From: JAQBGV01 sp032128395
Lineage (GTDB): Bacteria; Planctomycetota; UBA8108; UBA1146
Reading direction: 5' to 3'
Length of the DNA stretch: 16,702 nucleotides
Assembly (NCBI GenBank): GCA_032128395.1
Contig: JAQBGV010000092.1
Location: 1 to 16,702, forward strand
The notes beneath the pieces are model-generated. The model saw nothing but the letters and a program-made list of their open reading frames with translations. It searched no databases and had not been told where the DNA came from. Positions 1 through 8,085 of the stretch are shown here, piece after piece (the first letter of the stretch is position 1; each line of letters starts with the position of its first letter). The translations under genes were made by a program, and so were the position numbers.

Positions 1-17
1 GGGCTGGCTCCCAGCCC
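1..17. other. 7-bp stem hairpin at window edge
   Basis: A perfect inverted repeat: GGGCTGG, a 3-base loop, then CCAGCCC. It lies downstream of the exbB-like gene in reading direction. No T-run follows on the plus strand, and the minus-strand continuation is outside the window, so a terminator role cannot be judged. Confidence 0.4.
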
Positions 18-30
18 CCTCTTGCTCGCG

Positions 31-142
31 GCAGAGCCGCTCACAATTCACCCCAACGAGGCTTGCCTTCGGCTGCGCTCGGCAGAGCCGCTCGCAATTC
101 ACGCCGACGAGGCTCGCCTTCGGCTTCGCTCGGCAGAGCCGC
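31..142. repeat. 51-bp tandem repeat, two full copies plus partial third
   Basis: Copy 1 is 31-81 and copy 2 is 82-132; they differ at 5 of 51 positions by eye. A third copy starts at 133 and breaks down after about 10 bases. Each unit starts GCAGAGCCGCTC and ends near CTTCGGC-GCTCG, and contains inverted GGCTC/GAGCC segments able to fold. The rest of 1-235 shows no supported gene. The period is a multiple of three and one minus-strand frame stays open through the repeats to the window edge, so coding beyond the edge cannot be excluded. I favour a non-coding intergenic repeat. Confidence 0.75.
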
Positions 143-235
143 CTCTCGCCTGCCCCTTTCCTCGGGTCGCTCTTCTCGCGTTTGGCTTGTAGGTCGGCGC
201 TTGCTGATTCTGTTCTGGAGCGCGCCTCCTTGCGC

Positions 236-994
236 CTAGTGCTGGTGGCCCCCCGTCGGCACGTCGAAGCGCTCCATCAACTCGGTGGCGATGTTGGAGA
301 CCTCGACGATCGCGTTGTTCACCCGGTTGCGGAAGATGAAATACGCCACCGACATCGGGATCGCGACCGAGAGGCCCATCATCGTGGTCATCAGCGCCTT
401 CGAAATGCCCTGTGCCAACTGCGCCGGCTTCGGCGAGGTCTTGGCCGTGGCGATCACGTCGAACGCTTCCACCATCCCGAGCACCGTCCCGAGCAGTCCG
501 AGCATCGGCGAGATCGAGGCGATCAGCGACAGGTACCCGATCTTCTGGTGGTACCGCGCGGACTCCTGGTCTCCCGTCTCCTCCATCGCGACTTCGATGT
601 CGTGGTAGGGACGGTCGATCCGCGGCAGCCCCGCCGCGAGCACCGACGAGAGGAAGCTCGGCTGTCCCTCGACCACCTCGAGCGCAGCGTCGTAGTCCTC
701 CTCCTCGAAGAGACCCTCGACGTGGGCGAGCAGGTCCGGGGGGACCATCACATCACGCCTGATCTGCATCGCGAAGGTGATGACCAGGGAGAGGCCCGCG
801 ATGGAGAGTCCGAGGATGATCACCCCGACCCCTCCGGCCGACCTGATGTTGTCGAGCAATGTGCGCTTTTCCCCGATCCCGTCGCCGCCCGCCTCCTGTG
901 CCAGGAGGGGACCGGCCACGAAGGCCAGGATCACCGCGGCGAGGAGGCCGAGTAGCACAACTCCCCGCCACTTTCGGGTCCAATTCCAGTTCAT
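236..994 (-). CDS. MotA/TolQ/ExbB proton channel family protein
   Basis: A 252-residue inner-membrane subunit of an ExbB/TolQ-type motor, which uses proton flow to drive a partner ExbD/TolR protein acting in the periplasm. Residues 11-32 are a hydrophobic signal or anchor segment ending in an Ala-rich stretch (LLAQEA), an N-terminal addition compared with E. coli ExbB. Further membrane segments lie at about 55-77, 152-174 and 201-221. The family signature is visible in SPMLGLLGTVLGMVEAF (162-178) and the ALMTTMMGLSVAIPM segment (200-214) with its polar Thr residues. The ATG is preceded by GAGAGGGAAG with a 4-base spacer, supporting this start. It follows the TPR gene by 67 bp and is probably cotranscribed. 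The usual exbD partner is not found in the 235 bp that remain downstream. Family assignment is secure; the system it powers is unknown. Confidence 0.93.
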   Translation of the reverse strand: MNWNWTRKWRGVVLLGLLAAVILAFVAGPLLAQEAGGDGIGEKRTLLDNIRSAGGVGVIILGLSIAGLSLVITFAMQIRRDVMVPPDLLAHVEGLFEEEDYDAALEVVEGQPSFLSSVLAAGLPRIDRPYHDIEVAMEETGDQESARYHQKIGYLSLIASISPMLGLLGTVLGMVEAFDVIATAKTSPKPAQLAQGISKALMTTMMGLSVAIPMSVAYFIFRNRVNNAIVEVSNIATELMERFDVPTGGHQH

Positions 995-1061
995 CTCGCT
1001 TCCCTCTCCGATCGAGTCGTCGTTCCCAGTAGAGCCCGTTGAACGGCCGCAGGTCGAACAG

Positions 1062-2165
1062 TCATGGCCGGTTCCACGCCGAACTGGGGCAGAGCTGGTT
1101 CAGTTTTTGGGTCAGGATCTCGGCTCTATCCGTCTGCCCGAGCTGCTGATAGATCCCCTTCGCGCGGAAGAGCGCCTCTGCGAAGACATCGCCGCCCGCC
1201 ACCCCGACGCTCGCCGCGCGGTGGTAACGGATCGCAGCCCATTGGAGCTTCTCCCGGTCCCCGAGTGCGCCCCCTTCTTCCGCCTGGCCGTAGACGATCC
1301 AGGCCCTCGCCCGAAGCTCACCGTACCGCGGCGGGGATGTGTTCTTCTCGTTTCGCCCCTCGCCGAGGAATTCGCCGAGGGTCTCGACCGCACCGGGGAA
1401 CTGTTTCTGCCCGACTTGGCACTGCGCGTAGCCGATCCGGGCCTCGAGTGCGAACCCCGGATTCGTACTCCCTTGCACGTCACGGAAGATATCGCGCGCC
1501 TCAGCGTACTTCTCCTGGGCGAGGAGAGCCTGGGCTTTCTTCAAGTTCGCCGCCTCCACCCACTTGCGCCCCATCTGGCCGCCGGTCAGGTCGCCGAGAA
1601 CCTGGGTTGCCTTGGAAAAGTCACGAGCGCGGATATGAGCGTCGGAGAGCGCCAGTATCGCGTGGGGAACGTAGAAGTGTTTCGCCGGCTTCCCCGTTTG
1701 GACGTACGTTTGGAGCGCGGTGACCGCGGCCGAGAGGTGGCTCGGATCCGTGCTCGCCCACCCCGATTCCGAAAGGCCGAGCATGAACTGCGCGTTCAGC
1801 GCGTGCAGCGCGTTCAAGTCGGTCGTGGCGGCCCTGAACGCGCTCACCGCTCGACTGAACTCGCCCGCCGCGAGAGCTCCCCGCCCCCGGCTCAAGGTCG
1901 AGCTCTCCGAGGTCCAGCGAATGTCCTCGACGTCATCGGCCGGAACGTTCTGCCGACTCGAGATCCCCTCCTTGCGATAGGTCACCGACTCCCAGGTCGC
2001 CCCGGTCACCGTGACACTCTCGTACGGGTCACCGGTGGTCCGGATGATATCATCCGCGCGCAGCACTGGCGCGCCGAGCAAGAAGACGCCGAGCGGGATG
2101 GCGACGAACAAAAGGTGCGGGACCGCGCGCAGTCTTCGGCGTTGGTGAACGTTCACTCTTTGCAT
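1062..2165 (-). CDS. Secreted TPR-repeat protein
   Basis: A 367-residue protein that I recognise only as a tetratricopeptide-type protein. Residues 1-37 form a signal peptide: basic MQRVNVHQRRRLR, a hydrophobic core LLFVAIPLGVFLLG, and a likely cut after VLRA. A short beta-rich segment follows (about 38-90). Helical repeats with TPR-like spacing fill about 90-360, with phrases such as GALAAGEFSRAVSAFRAA and ALLAQEKYAEARDIFRDV. It probably acts as a periplasmic scaffold. The ATG overlaps the upstream TPR gene by 13 bp. An in-frame GTG three codons later gives a GTGA overlap, so either start implies translational coupling. Downstream is the ExbB/TolQ gene; TPR proteins beside Exb/Tol genes suggest a shared envelope complex, which is inference. 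Confidence 0.82.
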   Translation of the reverse strand: MQRVNVHQRRRLRAVPHLLFVAIPLGVFLLGAPVLRADDIIRTTGDPYESVTVTGATWESVTYRKEGISSRQNVPADDVEDIRWTSESSTLSRGRGALAAGEFSRAVSAFRAATTDLNALHALNAQFMLGLSESGWASTDPSHLSAAVTALQTYVQTGKPAKHFYVPHAILALSDAHIRARDFSKATQVLGDLTGGQMGRKWVEAANLKKAQALLAQEKYAEARDIFRDVQGSTNPGFALEARIGYAQCQVGQKQFPGAVETLGEFLGEGRNEKNTSPPRYGELRARAWIVYGQAEEGGALGDREKLQWAAIRYHRAASVGVAGGDVFAEALFRAKGIYQQLGQTDRAEILTQKLNQLCPSSAWNRP

Positions 2166-5077
2166 TCCCGTTCCAGCTGGTCGAACTTCGCTTGCTGGGC
2201 GGGGGGGGCGAATTCCCCGCCACCCTTCATGACCCGTTGGCCCTGGATCATGTCAGTGATCGTCCCGCAGCGGTCTTGAATCTTGAGGACGAGGAGGTAC
2301 TGAAGGTAGCAGTTCCAGTAGTCGCGCTCGAACTTCGGGGTGAGTGCGCTCTGGCGAATCAAGGAACTGCGCCGCTGGCCGAGGATCGCGGTGGCACCCC
2401 CGAGGTCCTTTTCCGCCCGAGTCAGTCGATCGGGATCGTGATCCTTCTCGCGGAGCCCGAGATCGGCGAGGGCGCGGTGGTAGAGGAGATAGGGGGCCTC
2501 CTCGTACCGTCCGTTGTACGTGTCGTCTTCGTTCTCCTTGAGGTAGGGATCGACGCTGTCGAAAACCTCGCGGAATCGCCCCGCAGCGTTCCCCGACTTG
2601 GCGAGGGAGAGGAGGATCAGCACCCGCAGACCCGCATCGTCCCCCGCTTCTTCGCGAGCCTTCGCGAGGATCGCAGCCGCCTCCCCGGGCTTGCCCCCCT
2701 CGGCGAGAATCTCGGCGATGGTCAACTTTACCCCCGGGCCGGCCTCGTCGAACTGGGCGACGGGGTGCCGGGTGTACTCCAGCACGAGTTCCGCCGCCCG
2801 CTTCAGGTCATCGGGCGTTCCCAGCGCTTGGTATGCCTCGACAAGATCGTACAGAGCGATCGCCAGAGAGACCCCCGCGCCGAAGTCGGACCGCAGCGCA
2901 TTCAGCACTGGCTCTGCCTCGCGCGGGCGCGAAACGTCGGAGGGATCGGTCGGGTTACCCCAAGCTAGCACGGAGACCCAGAGGAGGAGCGCCCCTTCTC
3001 GAAACGCGTTCTTCCCGCGAACCTCCCGCAGGAGTGGCGTCAACGCGGCGATCGCAGCGGCTCGGTCCGAAATCGCATCGTCCCAGTGGGCGTTCGCGAG
3101 TTCGAATCGCAGCGCCGCCTCTCCGGCCTCATCCCCTTCCGCACGAGCGGCATCGATCAGGGGAGAGAGTTCCGCGATGAGGGCGGGGAGTACTTCCGCG
3201 GCGCGACCTTCGGAGTCCGCCTTCCGGAAGAGGCACCGCGCAGCGCCTGCCCTCGCGCGGTAGTACTTGTCGACCCTTTCCGATTTCCCGTCGACTTCGA
3301 TCGTCCGGGGTACCCCCAGGTACAGGTCGCGAGCCTTGCTGTAGCGGCTGCTTCCCTCCTCTTGTGACGCGTTCTGCAGCCGGAGGTCCACCCCGGCGCT
3401 ACCCCGACTCACCTCGCCGAAGACCCCCTGAGCGAGAGTCTCGATCGAGCGCCACGCTCCGCCGTGGGTCCCCGAGAGTTCTCCCGCGAGCACGAACCAG
3501 TTCTGCGAGGCATCGGCAAGGAGCACGTCGAACTGCGGGTCCCCCTTCATCGAGAGGTACTGCAGTACGAGGGTCTGGAAGGCGAGCGCGGCGGATTCGG
3601 TGAGATCGATCGAATCGAACCCCTCTCCGATCTGGTAGAGGCTCGCCGCGACCCAGTACTCATCACCGCGGACTCCTCCCCCCGCTTCGAGGGCGAGTTG
3701 TGCGGCGCGGATCGCGTCACCGAAGCGACCCCGACTCTTGAAGCCGAGCGCTGCGCGATAGTAGAACTCCGCCGGGAGATCGGTGACCCCGATGTCGACC
3801 GCGCGGGCCAACCCTGCGGCAATATCGAGGAGGTACGACTCTGCCGCCTCCGGGTCTCCCTTCCGGAAGAGCTCGGAGTCGAACCGGGCGATCAGTTTCC
3901 GGATCCTCGTGATCCCCTCTTGGCGCACTCCACCCGCGAGGCGCGCGATCCCCTCTTCGACGTCCATCGCGACGACGAAGGCGAGGAGCTGCGGGTCCTC
4001 CGGATCCATTCGCCACGGGAAATTCGGCTGCGGGACCTCCGCGATCAGATCGAAGATCTCGACCGCTTTCTCCGGCTGCCCGGCGCGGTTCCAGGCCTCG
4101 GCCGATCCTTGCAGCGCTTGGACGCGCAACCAACGGATGAACCGCACCGATTCCTCGTCGTACGGCGGGTCCTTGACCGGCTCGACCTCGATGATCACCT
4201 CGAGCGCTTGCGCCGCTTCTTCGGAACGCCCGAGGGCCGCATAGCACTGCCCGACGATCAGCTGCGCCTCGTACTGGAATCCGAAGTTGTCCCACCGGGT
4301 ATCGACGAAAGCGAGGGCGAGCCCGAGGAGCTTCTCCCACTGCTCCTTCGCCGCGGGGGTGTCGTCGGGGAGTCGCCGGGCGTAGGTCTGGATCGCCTTG
4401 AGGCGATAGTGCTCCCAGCGGTCGCGCGAGAACGCCTTGGCAGGAATCCCGGGGTTCTGGGCGACCTCGGCGTTCAAGCGAGCGATGCTGGAGTTGAGCT
4501 CGCCGAGTACCTCGACCCGGAACGCCTGGTCCGCCTCCGAGATCAATCGTGCCCGCGTGCTCGAGTCGGTCTCGTACTGCGCCTGGAAGTAGAGGGCGAG
4601 CACACCGGCCACCTTGGTGATGACCGCCTCGAGCTCCACCGACTGCGCACGTGAGTGGTTCGGGTACTTCTTGGCGAGAGCTTGGTTGGCGGCATCCGCC
4701 TCGTCGATCTCGCCATTTGCGCGCCGCAAGTCGACTTCACGGATCCACTCGAGCTCTGCACGCGAGGACGCGGCAGCATACGGGAGTCGCGAATCGATCC
4801 AGAGGGCGGCAAGGTCGGTGAACCCGAATTCGTTGACGAGGGTACCGAGAGCCGTCTTCTCCTCATCGGAGAGCTCCCCACGCCCGACCGATGCGTAGAG
4901 CCCCCCTTGCCCGAAGGCTGGGGAAGTCGGACCGAAGAGTGTTGCGCCGAGCACCGCGACCAGGGCGATCGCCGGCCGGACCGCCGGCCGGAAGCGGTGG
5001 TTCGACCGACAAGATTCACGGCGGTCATCCATCGCGCGCTGCTCCATCGACCTACGCTCCATCGACCAACAATGCAT
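2153..5077 (-). CDS. Large secreted TPR-repeat protein
   Basis: A protein of up to 974 residues, almost wholly helical repeats. After an N-terminal Sec signal (hydrophobic core about 35-50, VAVLGATLFG, likely cut near SPAFG-Q) come many TPR-like helix pairs across the length, for example QCYAALGRSEEAAQALEVI, AWNRAGQPEKAVEIFDLI and AEGGKPGEAAAILAKA. No catalytic domain is seen, so it is likely a periplasmic protein-binding scaffold. The start is uncertain: the N-terminus has clustered Met codons at 5077, 5062, 5047 and 5032. AAGGAG at 5097-5092 is 14 bases from the first, while GGAG sits 9 bases before 5032, giving 959 residues with a cleaner signal peptide. It lies 136 bp after the secretin stop and overlaps the next TPR gene by 13 bp. 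The function is unknown. Confidence 0.85.
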   Translation of the reverse strand: MHCWSMERRSMEQRAMDDRRESCRSNHRFRPAVRPAIALVAVLGATLFGPTSPAFGQGGLYASVGRGELSDEEKTALGTLVNEFGFTDLAALWIDSRLPYAAASSRAELEWIREVDLRRANGEIDEADAANQALAKKYPNHSRAQSVELEAVITKVAGVLALYFQAQYETDSSTRARLISEADQAFRVEVLGELNSSIARLNAEVAQNPGIPAKAFSRDRWEHYRLKAIQTYARRLPDDTPAAKEQWEKLLGLALAFVDTRWDNFGFQYEAQLIVGQCYAALGRSEEAAQALEVIIEVEPVKDPPYDEESVRFIRWLRVQALQGSAEAWNRAGQPEKAVEIFDLIAEVPQPNFPWRMDPEDPQLLAFVVAMDVEEGIARLAGGVRQEGITRIRKLIARFDSELFRKGDPEAAESYLLDIAAGLARAVDIGVTDLPAEFYYRAALGFKSRGRFGDAIRAAQLALEAGGGVRGDEYWVAASLYQIGEGFDSIDLTESAALAFQTLVLQYLSMKGDPQFDVLLADASQNWFVLAGELSGTHGGAWRSIETLAQGVFGEVSRGSAGVDLRLQNASQEEGSSRYSKARDLYLGVPRTIEVDGKSERVDKYYRARAGAARCLFRKADSEGRAAEVLPALIAELSPLIDAARAEGDEAGEAALRFELANAHWDDAISDRAAAIAALTPLLREVRGKNAFREGALLLWVSVLAWGNPTDPSDVSRPREAEPVLNALRSDFGAGVSLAIALYDLVEAYQALGTPDDLKRAAELVLEYTRHPVAQFDEAGPGVKLTIAEILAEGGKPGEAAAILAKAREEAGDDAGLRVLILLSLAKSGNAAGRFREVFDSVDPYLKENEDDTYNGRYEEAPYLLYHRALADLGLREKDHDPDRLTRAEKDLGGATAILGQRRSSLIRQSALTPKFERDYWNCYLQYLLVLKIQDRCGTITDMIQGQRVMKGGGEFAPPAQQAKFDQLERECKE

Positions 5078-5097
5078 CGGACTGTCTAGACTCCTTG

Positions 5098-5116
5098 GGA
5101 CGTTCGCGACGTCCCC
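5098..5116. other. Hairpin just upstream of the large TPR gene
   Basis: GGGACGT, loop TCGCG, ACGTCCC: a perfect 7-bp stem. On the minus strand it ends directly before the AAGGAG at 5097-5092. It could shape translation or mRNA processing between the secretin and TPR genes. No T-run follows, so it is not a classic terminator. Confidence 0.4.
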
Positions 5117-5182
5117 CCCGGCGATCGAGCGGCGATCGCCGAGAGGGACGTCCGGGGCAGGTCGGACAAGACTACAGCTCTC

Positions 5183-5206
5183 CCGCGACCCCGATCGGGG
5201 CCGCGG
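5183..5206 (-). terminator. Strong GC hairpin 8 bases after the secretin stop
   Basis: CCGCG-A-CCCC pairs with GGGG-C-CGCGG around a GATC loop: ten pairs interrupted by one A/C mismatch. It starts 8 bases after the TGA at 5216-5214. No U-tract follows in the minus direction, so it may be an attenuator or a 3'-end stabiliser rather than a full intrinsic terminator. The downstream TPR genes could still be read through. Confidence 0.4.
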
Positions 5207-5213
5207 ATGGCCG

Positions 5214-7772
5214 TCAATTGAAGCGCTTCGTCTCCTCGTCGCGAATCACCGTGATCTTGGCGCTGATCAGGACGAAGAGATTCGACTGCATCTGGGCTTG
5301 GCCCTTCCTCCCGAGGAGGAAGTCCATCATCGGAAGGCGCGAGAGGGCGGGGATCCCCCACCTTCGAGTCCTGCGAGATGGTCCGCTTCAGGCCCCCGAC
5401 GAGCACGGTCCCCCCGTCGGGGATCGTCACGGTCGTCTTGATGTTCGTCACCGACAGCACCGGGAACTCGACGTTCAGGGTGGTCAGTCCGAGGGTCAGA
5501 GTCTTGAATCGGGAGGGGAGCTGCACCGCGAGAGTCGGCTCGATCTCGAGGATCACATACTTGCGATCGAAGCTGACGGTCGGGCGTACCTGCAGGATCG
5601 ATCCCGAGTTCAGGATTCCGATCACGGGGTTGATCACGGGGACCACCCCGGTCTGGTTGACTTCCGCGTCCTTGATGTACGCGGACTGGTCGATCACCAG
5701 CGAGTGCGAAGTCTGGGTGTTGAACGCAGTGACTCGGGGAGCGTCGAGTTTCTTGAACTCCTGAGTCTTCTGGTTCGCCTCGAGGATAGCCTCCAGGATA
5801 AAGGTATCGAGAACGTTGTACTGAAGCGCGAACCCACCACGATCCGAGATCTCGAAGGGCGCGACCGACGATCCCAAAGGCAGTGAGAACGCGTTGTAGA
5901 CCGCGGCGCGGACGTCGGTCTGCTGCTGCGCATCCACGAACTCGAAACCGGTGCTGATCTGCGTGCCGACTCCGTCGATATCCGAGATCGGGTTCGGCAG
6001 GTTGGAGTTGAACGGGTTTCCGTAGTCGATGCCGATCGAGTACAGGAAGTTGTCCTGCAGATCGATGAACCGGCTCTCGACGGTGACCATCACCCCGGTG
6101 GACTTGCGGAGCGCTTGGAGGAGCTGCTGGATCTTCTGGTGGTTCTCGAGGGTGGTCCGACAGACCAGCTTGCCCCCCTGCTGCGCGATGCTCTCCCCCT
6201 CGGGGGCACCGTCTTCGCCGTAGATCGCGTTCTCTACCAGCTCGAGCAGAATGTCCGGATCGACCGTCGTCTTGCCGCCATCTCCCTCATCGCTGAGATT
6301 CAGCAGACCGCCGCTGCCGCCCCCGTCATCGCTCCCCGAGTCGAGGGCGAGCTTCGGCGCAGGGAAATCGGGGTGGTCTTTCGTCAGGTCGGAGACCTCG
6401 TAGAACTCGAGGAAGACATCGGCGGCGATCGAGTCGGTCGGGCCGATCAGCACCGCGCCACTCTGGATGAGGTACCCGAATGGCGGGTCCATTCCCTCGA
6501 GCACGAGGTTGAGGATGTTCTCGAGTGGGAGGTCGTTGACCGGAGCGAGACGCACGGTGCTCCCGGCCTCTTCGATCTGGTCACGCGCTTGCCGGTTGAG
6601 CACGAAGTTGATCCCAGAGATCTGCTGAAGGAACGAGATCACCTCGTCGAGCGGCTGATCGGGGAACTCGACAGAGAACCGCTGACGCAGTTTCGCGCGG
6701 ATGTCCTTGGTCTGTTGGGTCTCGGTTGCGAGCACACGGGCGTCGATCGAGACGGTCTTCCGGCTGATCCGGTTCCACTGCTCGTCACTCGGGAAGTTGA
6801 AGATATTGGTGTACGGGATCTCCGACTCGAGCTGGGAGAGGAAGGTACGATCCCACTCCTCGCGGGTGCGGTCCGAGATGTCAGTGACTTCCTTGAGGTG
6901 GCGCATCTCGACCGCTTGGCGGCGGATCTGCCGCACCCCTTGGCGCGAGGGATCGAGTTCGAGAATCTGATCGGCGAGCCCCACCACCGCCTCGAACTCG
7001 CTGTTGCCGTAGAGCCGGCGCATGCGGCGCTGCATCTCGGAGATCCGGTTCTCGACGTACTCGAGGGATCGGGTCGATTCTGCTTGTGCGTTCTCGCGGA
7101 CCCGCAGTTCGCGCTCGCGGCGGACCCGTGTGTCCATCTCGTGCTGCAGCCGCATCGCCTCTTCCTTGCTCCCCTCGGCGCGAGCGCGGAGGTCGGAGAG
7201 GTCGACGTTGAACGGGAACCAGCGGATCCGCTCGAGGACCTGTTCGAGGGCGCGAATCGCGCCCGAGTATTCCTCGTCGTCCATGTCACGCCTGGCGCCG
7301 ACGTAGAGGCGCTCGAGCTCGACCAGATCCTGCTGGAGTCGGACGTTCTGGCGATCCACCTCGCTGCGGAGCAACTCGCGGATCTCTCCGGAGCGTTCAC
7401 CGAGGATCAGGAGCACCGTCTCGAGGAGCTCGCGTGCCGGTTCGTTCTGCGGATCGAGGCGAAGAGCCTCTTGCAGACGATCCTCTGCCTCGGGGTAGCG
7501 CAGCTCGCTCATCAGGCGCTCCGCCGCCGCGGCGGCCGCTCGTGATGCCGCACGCCGCTCCTGGGCCTCGATCGTGGGTCGCGGATCGCATCGTCCGGAT
7601 CCTGCTGCGGCGCTCCCGCCGCCGCGGGCTCGAAGCCCACCGCGGGGACCGCCGGCGCATCCGCCGGGACCGCTCGGCCAGTGCCCGCGCAGCCGATCGC
7701 GACCATGCAGGCTGCGATGACCGCGACGCGAGCAGTCGTTCCGTGGATCCGTCGATTCGCAACGAACTTCAT
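5214..7772 (-). CDS. Type IV pilus-like secretin (PilQ/Amuc_1098 type), reading frame broken by two single-base indels
   Basis: An outer-membrane secretin of about 852 residues if two frame breaks are repaired. The ATG at 7772 follows AGAGGAG with a 6-base spacer. Residues 1-28 are a signal with a lipoprotein-like cut site (VAIGC, Cys28). About 66-260 is helical, TPR-like and coiled coil. An STN/N0-type region lies near 360-450 (FSVEFPDQPLDEVISFLQ), a Gly/Asp-rich loop near 475-500, a secretin N-type segment near 535, and the secretin core from about 555 to 850 (VTVESRFIDL; VLVGGLKRT). The N-terminus and the last 45 residues share one frame and the middle uses another. One base is missing near 7577 (CCC) and one is extra in GGGGG at 5355-5359. 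After repair the end reads IPALSRLPMMDFLLG and then a beta strand, typical of secretins, to TGA at 5216-5214. Error or pseudogene is undecided. Confidence 0.85.
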
Positions 7773-8085
7773 ACCCGACTCCTCTGGCCCCGGGCCCACC
7801 CCCGCAGCGAAGCGGTGAGCAGTGTCCGAGATCTTCCCCGCTAGGACCGGTTTCATCCGAAAGCGCCCGCGGCATCGCATCGACTCGCCCGCCGGTCGCA
7901 TCCGCTCCACTGTGCCGCGCCGCCATGCCGCGCCGCTCCGCCATGCCGCGAGCGCTCCCATTGAAGTGAGCCTCGAGGGAGGAGTGCCTCCCCGGCCGTC
8001 GATCGTGCCGGGAACGCGTCACCGCACCGTCACGGTTCGCCCTCGGCGGCACGGAGCTAACGACGCTTTCCTGCGCAGCTTGCGA
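7773..8085 (-). other. 313-bp gap between the Fn3-like gene and the secretin gene
   Basis: No supported gene. It contains an 18-bp imperfect duplication (CGCCATGCCGCG at 7921 and again at 7939) and a 6-bp hairpin, GGGAGG-AGTG-CCTCCC, at 7977-7992 without a T-run. I see no convincing promoter. The frame in which most of the secretin is read is also open upstream through this gap. Its translation there is Arg/Gly/Ser-rich low complexity without a signal peptide, so I do not treat it as coding. Confidence 0.55.
7779..7785 (-). promoter_or_regulatory. Ribosome binding site fixing the secretin start
   Basis: AGAGGAG, then the 6-base spacer TCGGGT before ATG at 7772. This fixes the start in the frame that carries the signal peptide and lipobox. 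That is not the frame of the secretin core, which is how the first frame break became visible. Confidence 0.75.

Noticed and set aside
777..2279. A 500-codon plus-strand open frame opposite exbB and the smaller TPR gene
   Set aside because: No motif or convincing ribosome site, and it is antisense to two supported genes.
7773..8052. N-terminal extension of the secretin in its core frame up to 8052
   Set aside because: It is Arg/Gly/Ser-rich with no signal peptide or ribosome site. The signal and lipobox with a strong SD lie in another frame from 7772, and one base restores continuity.
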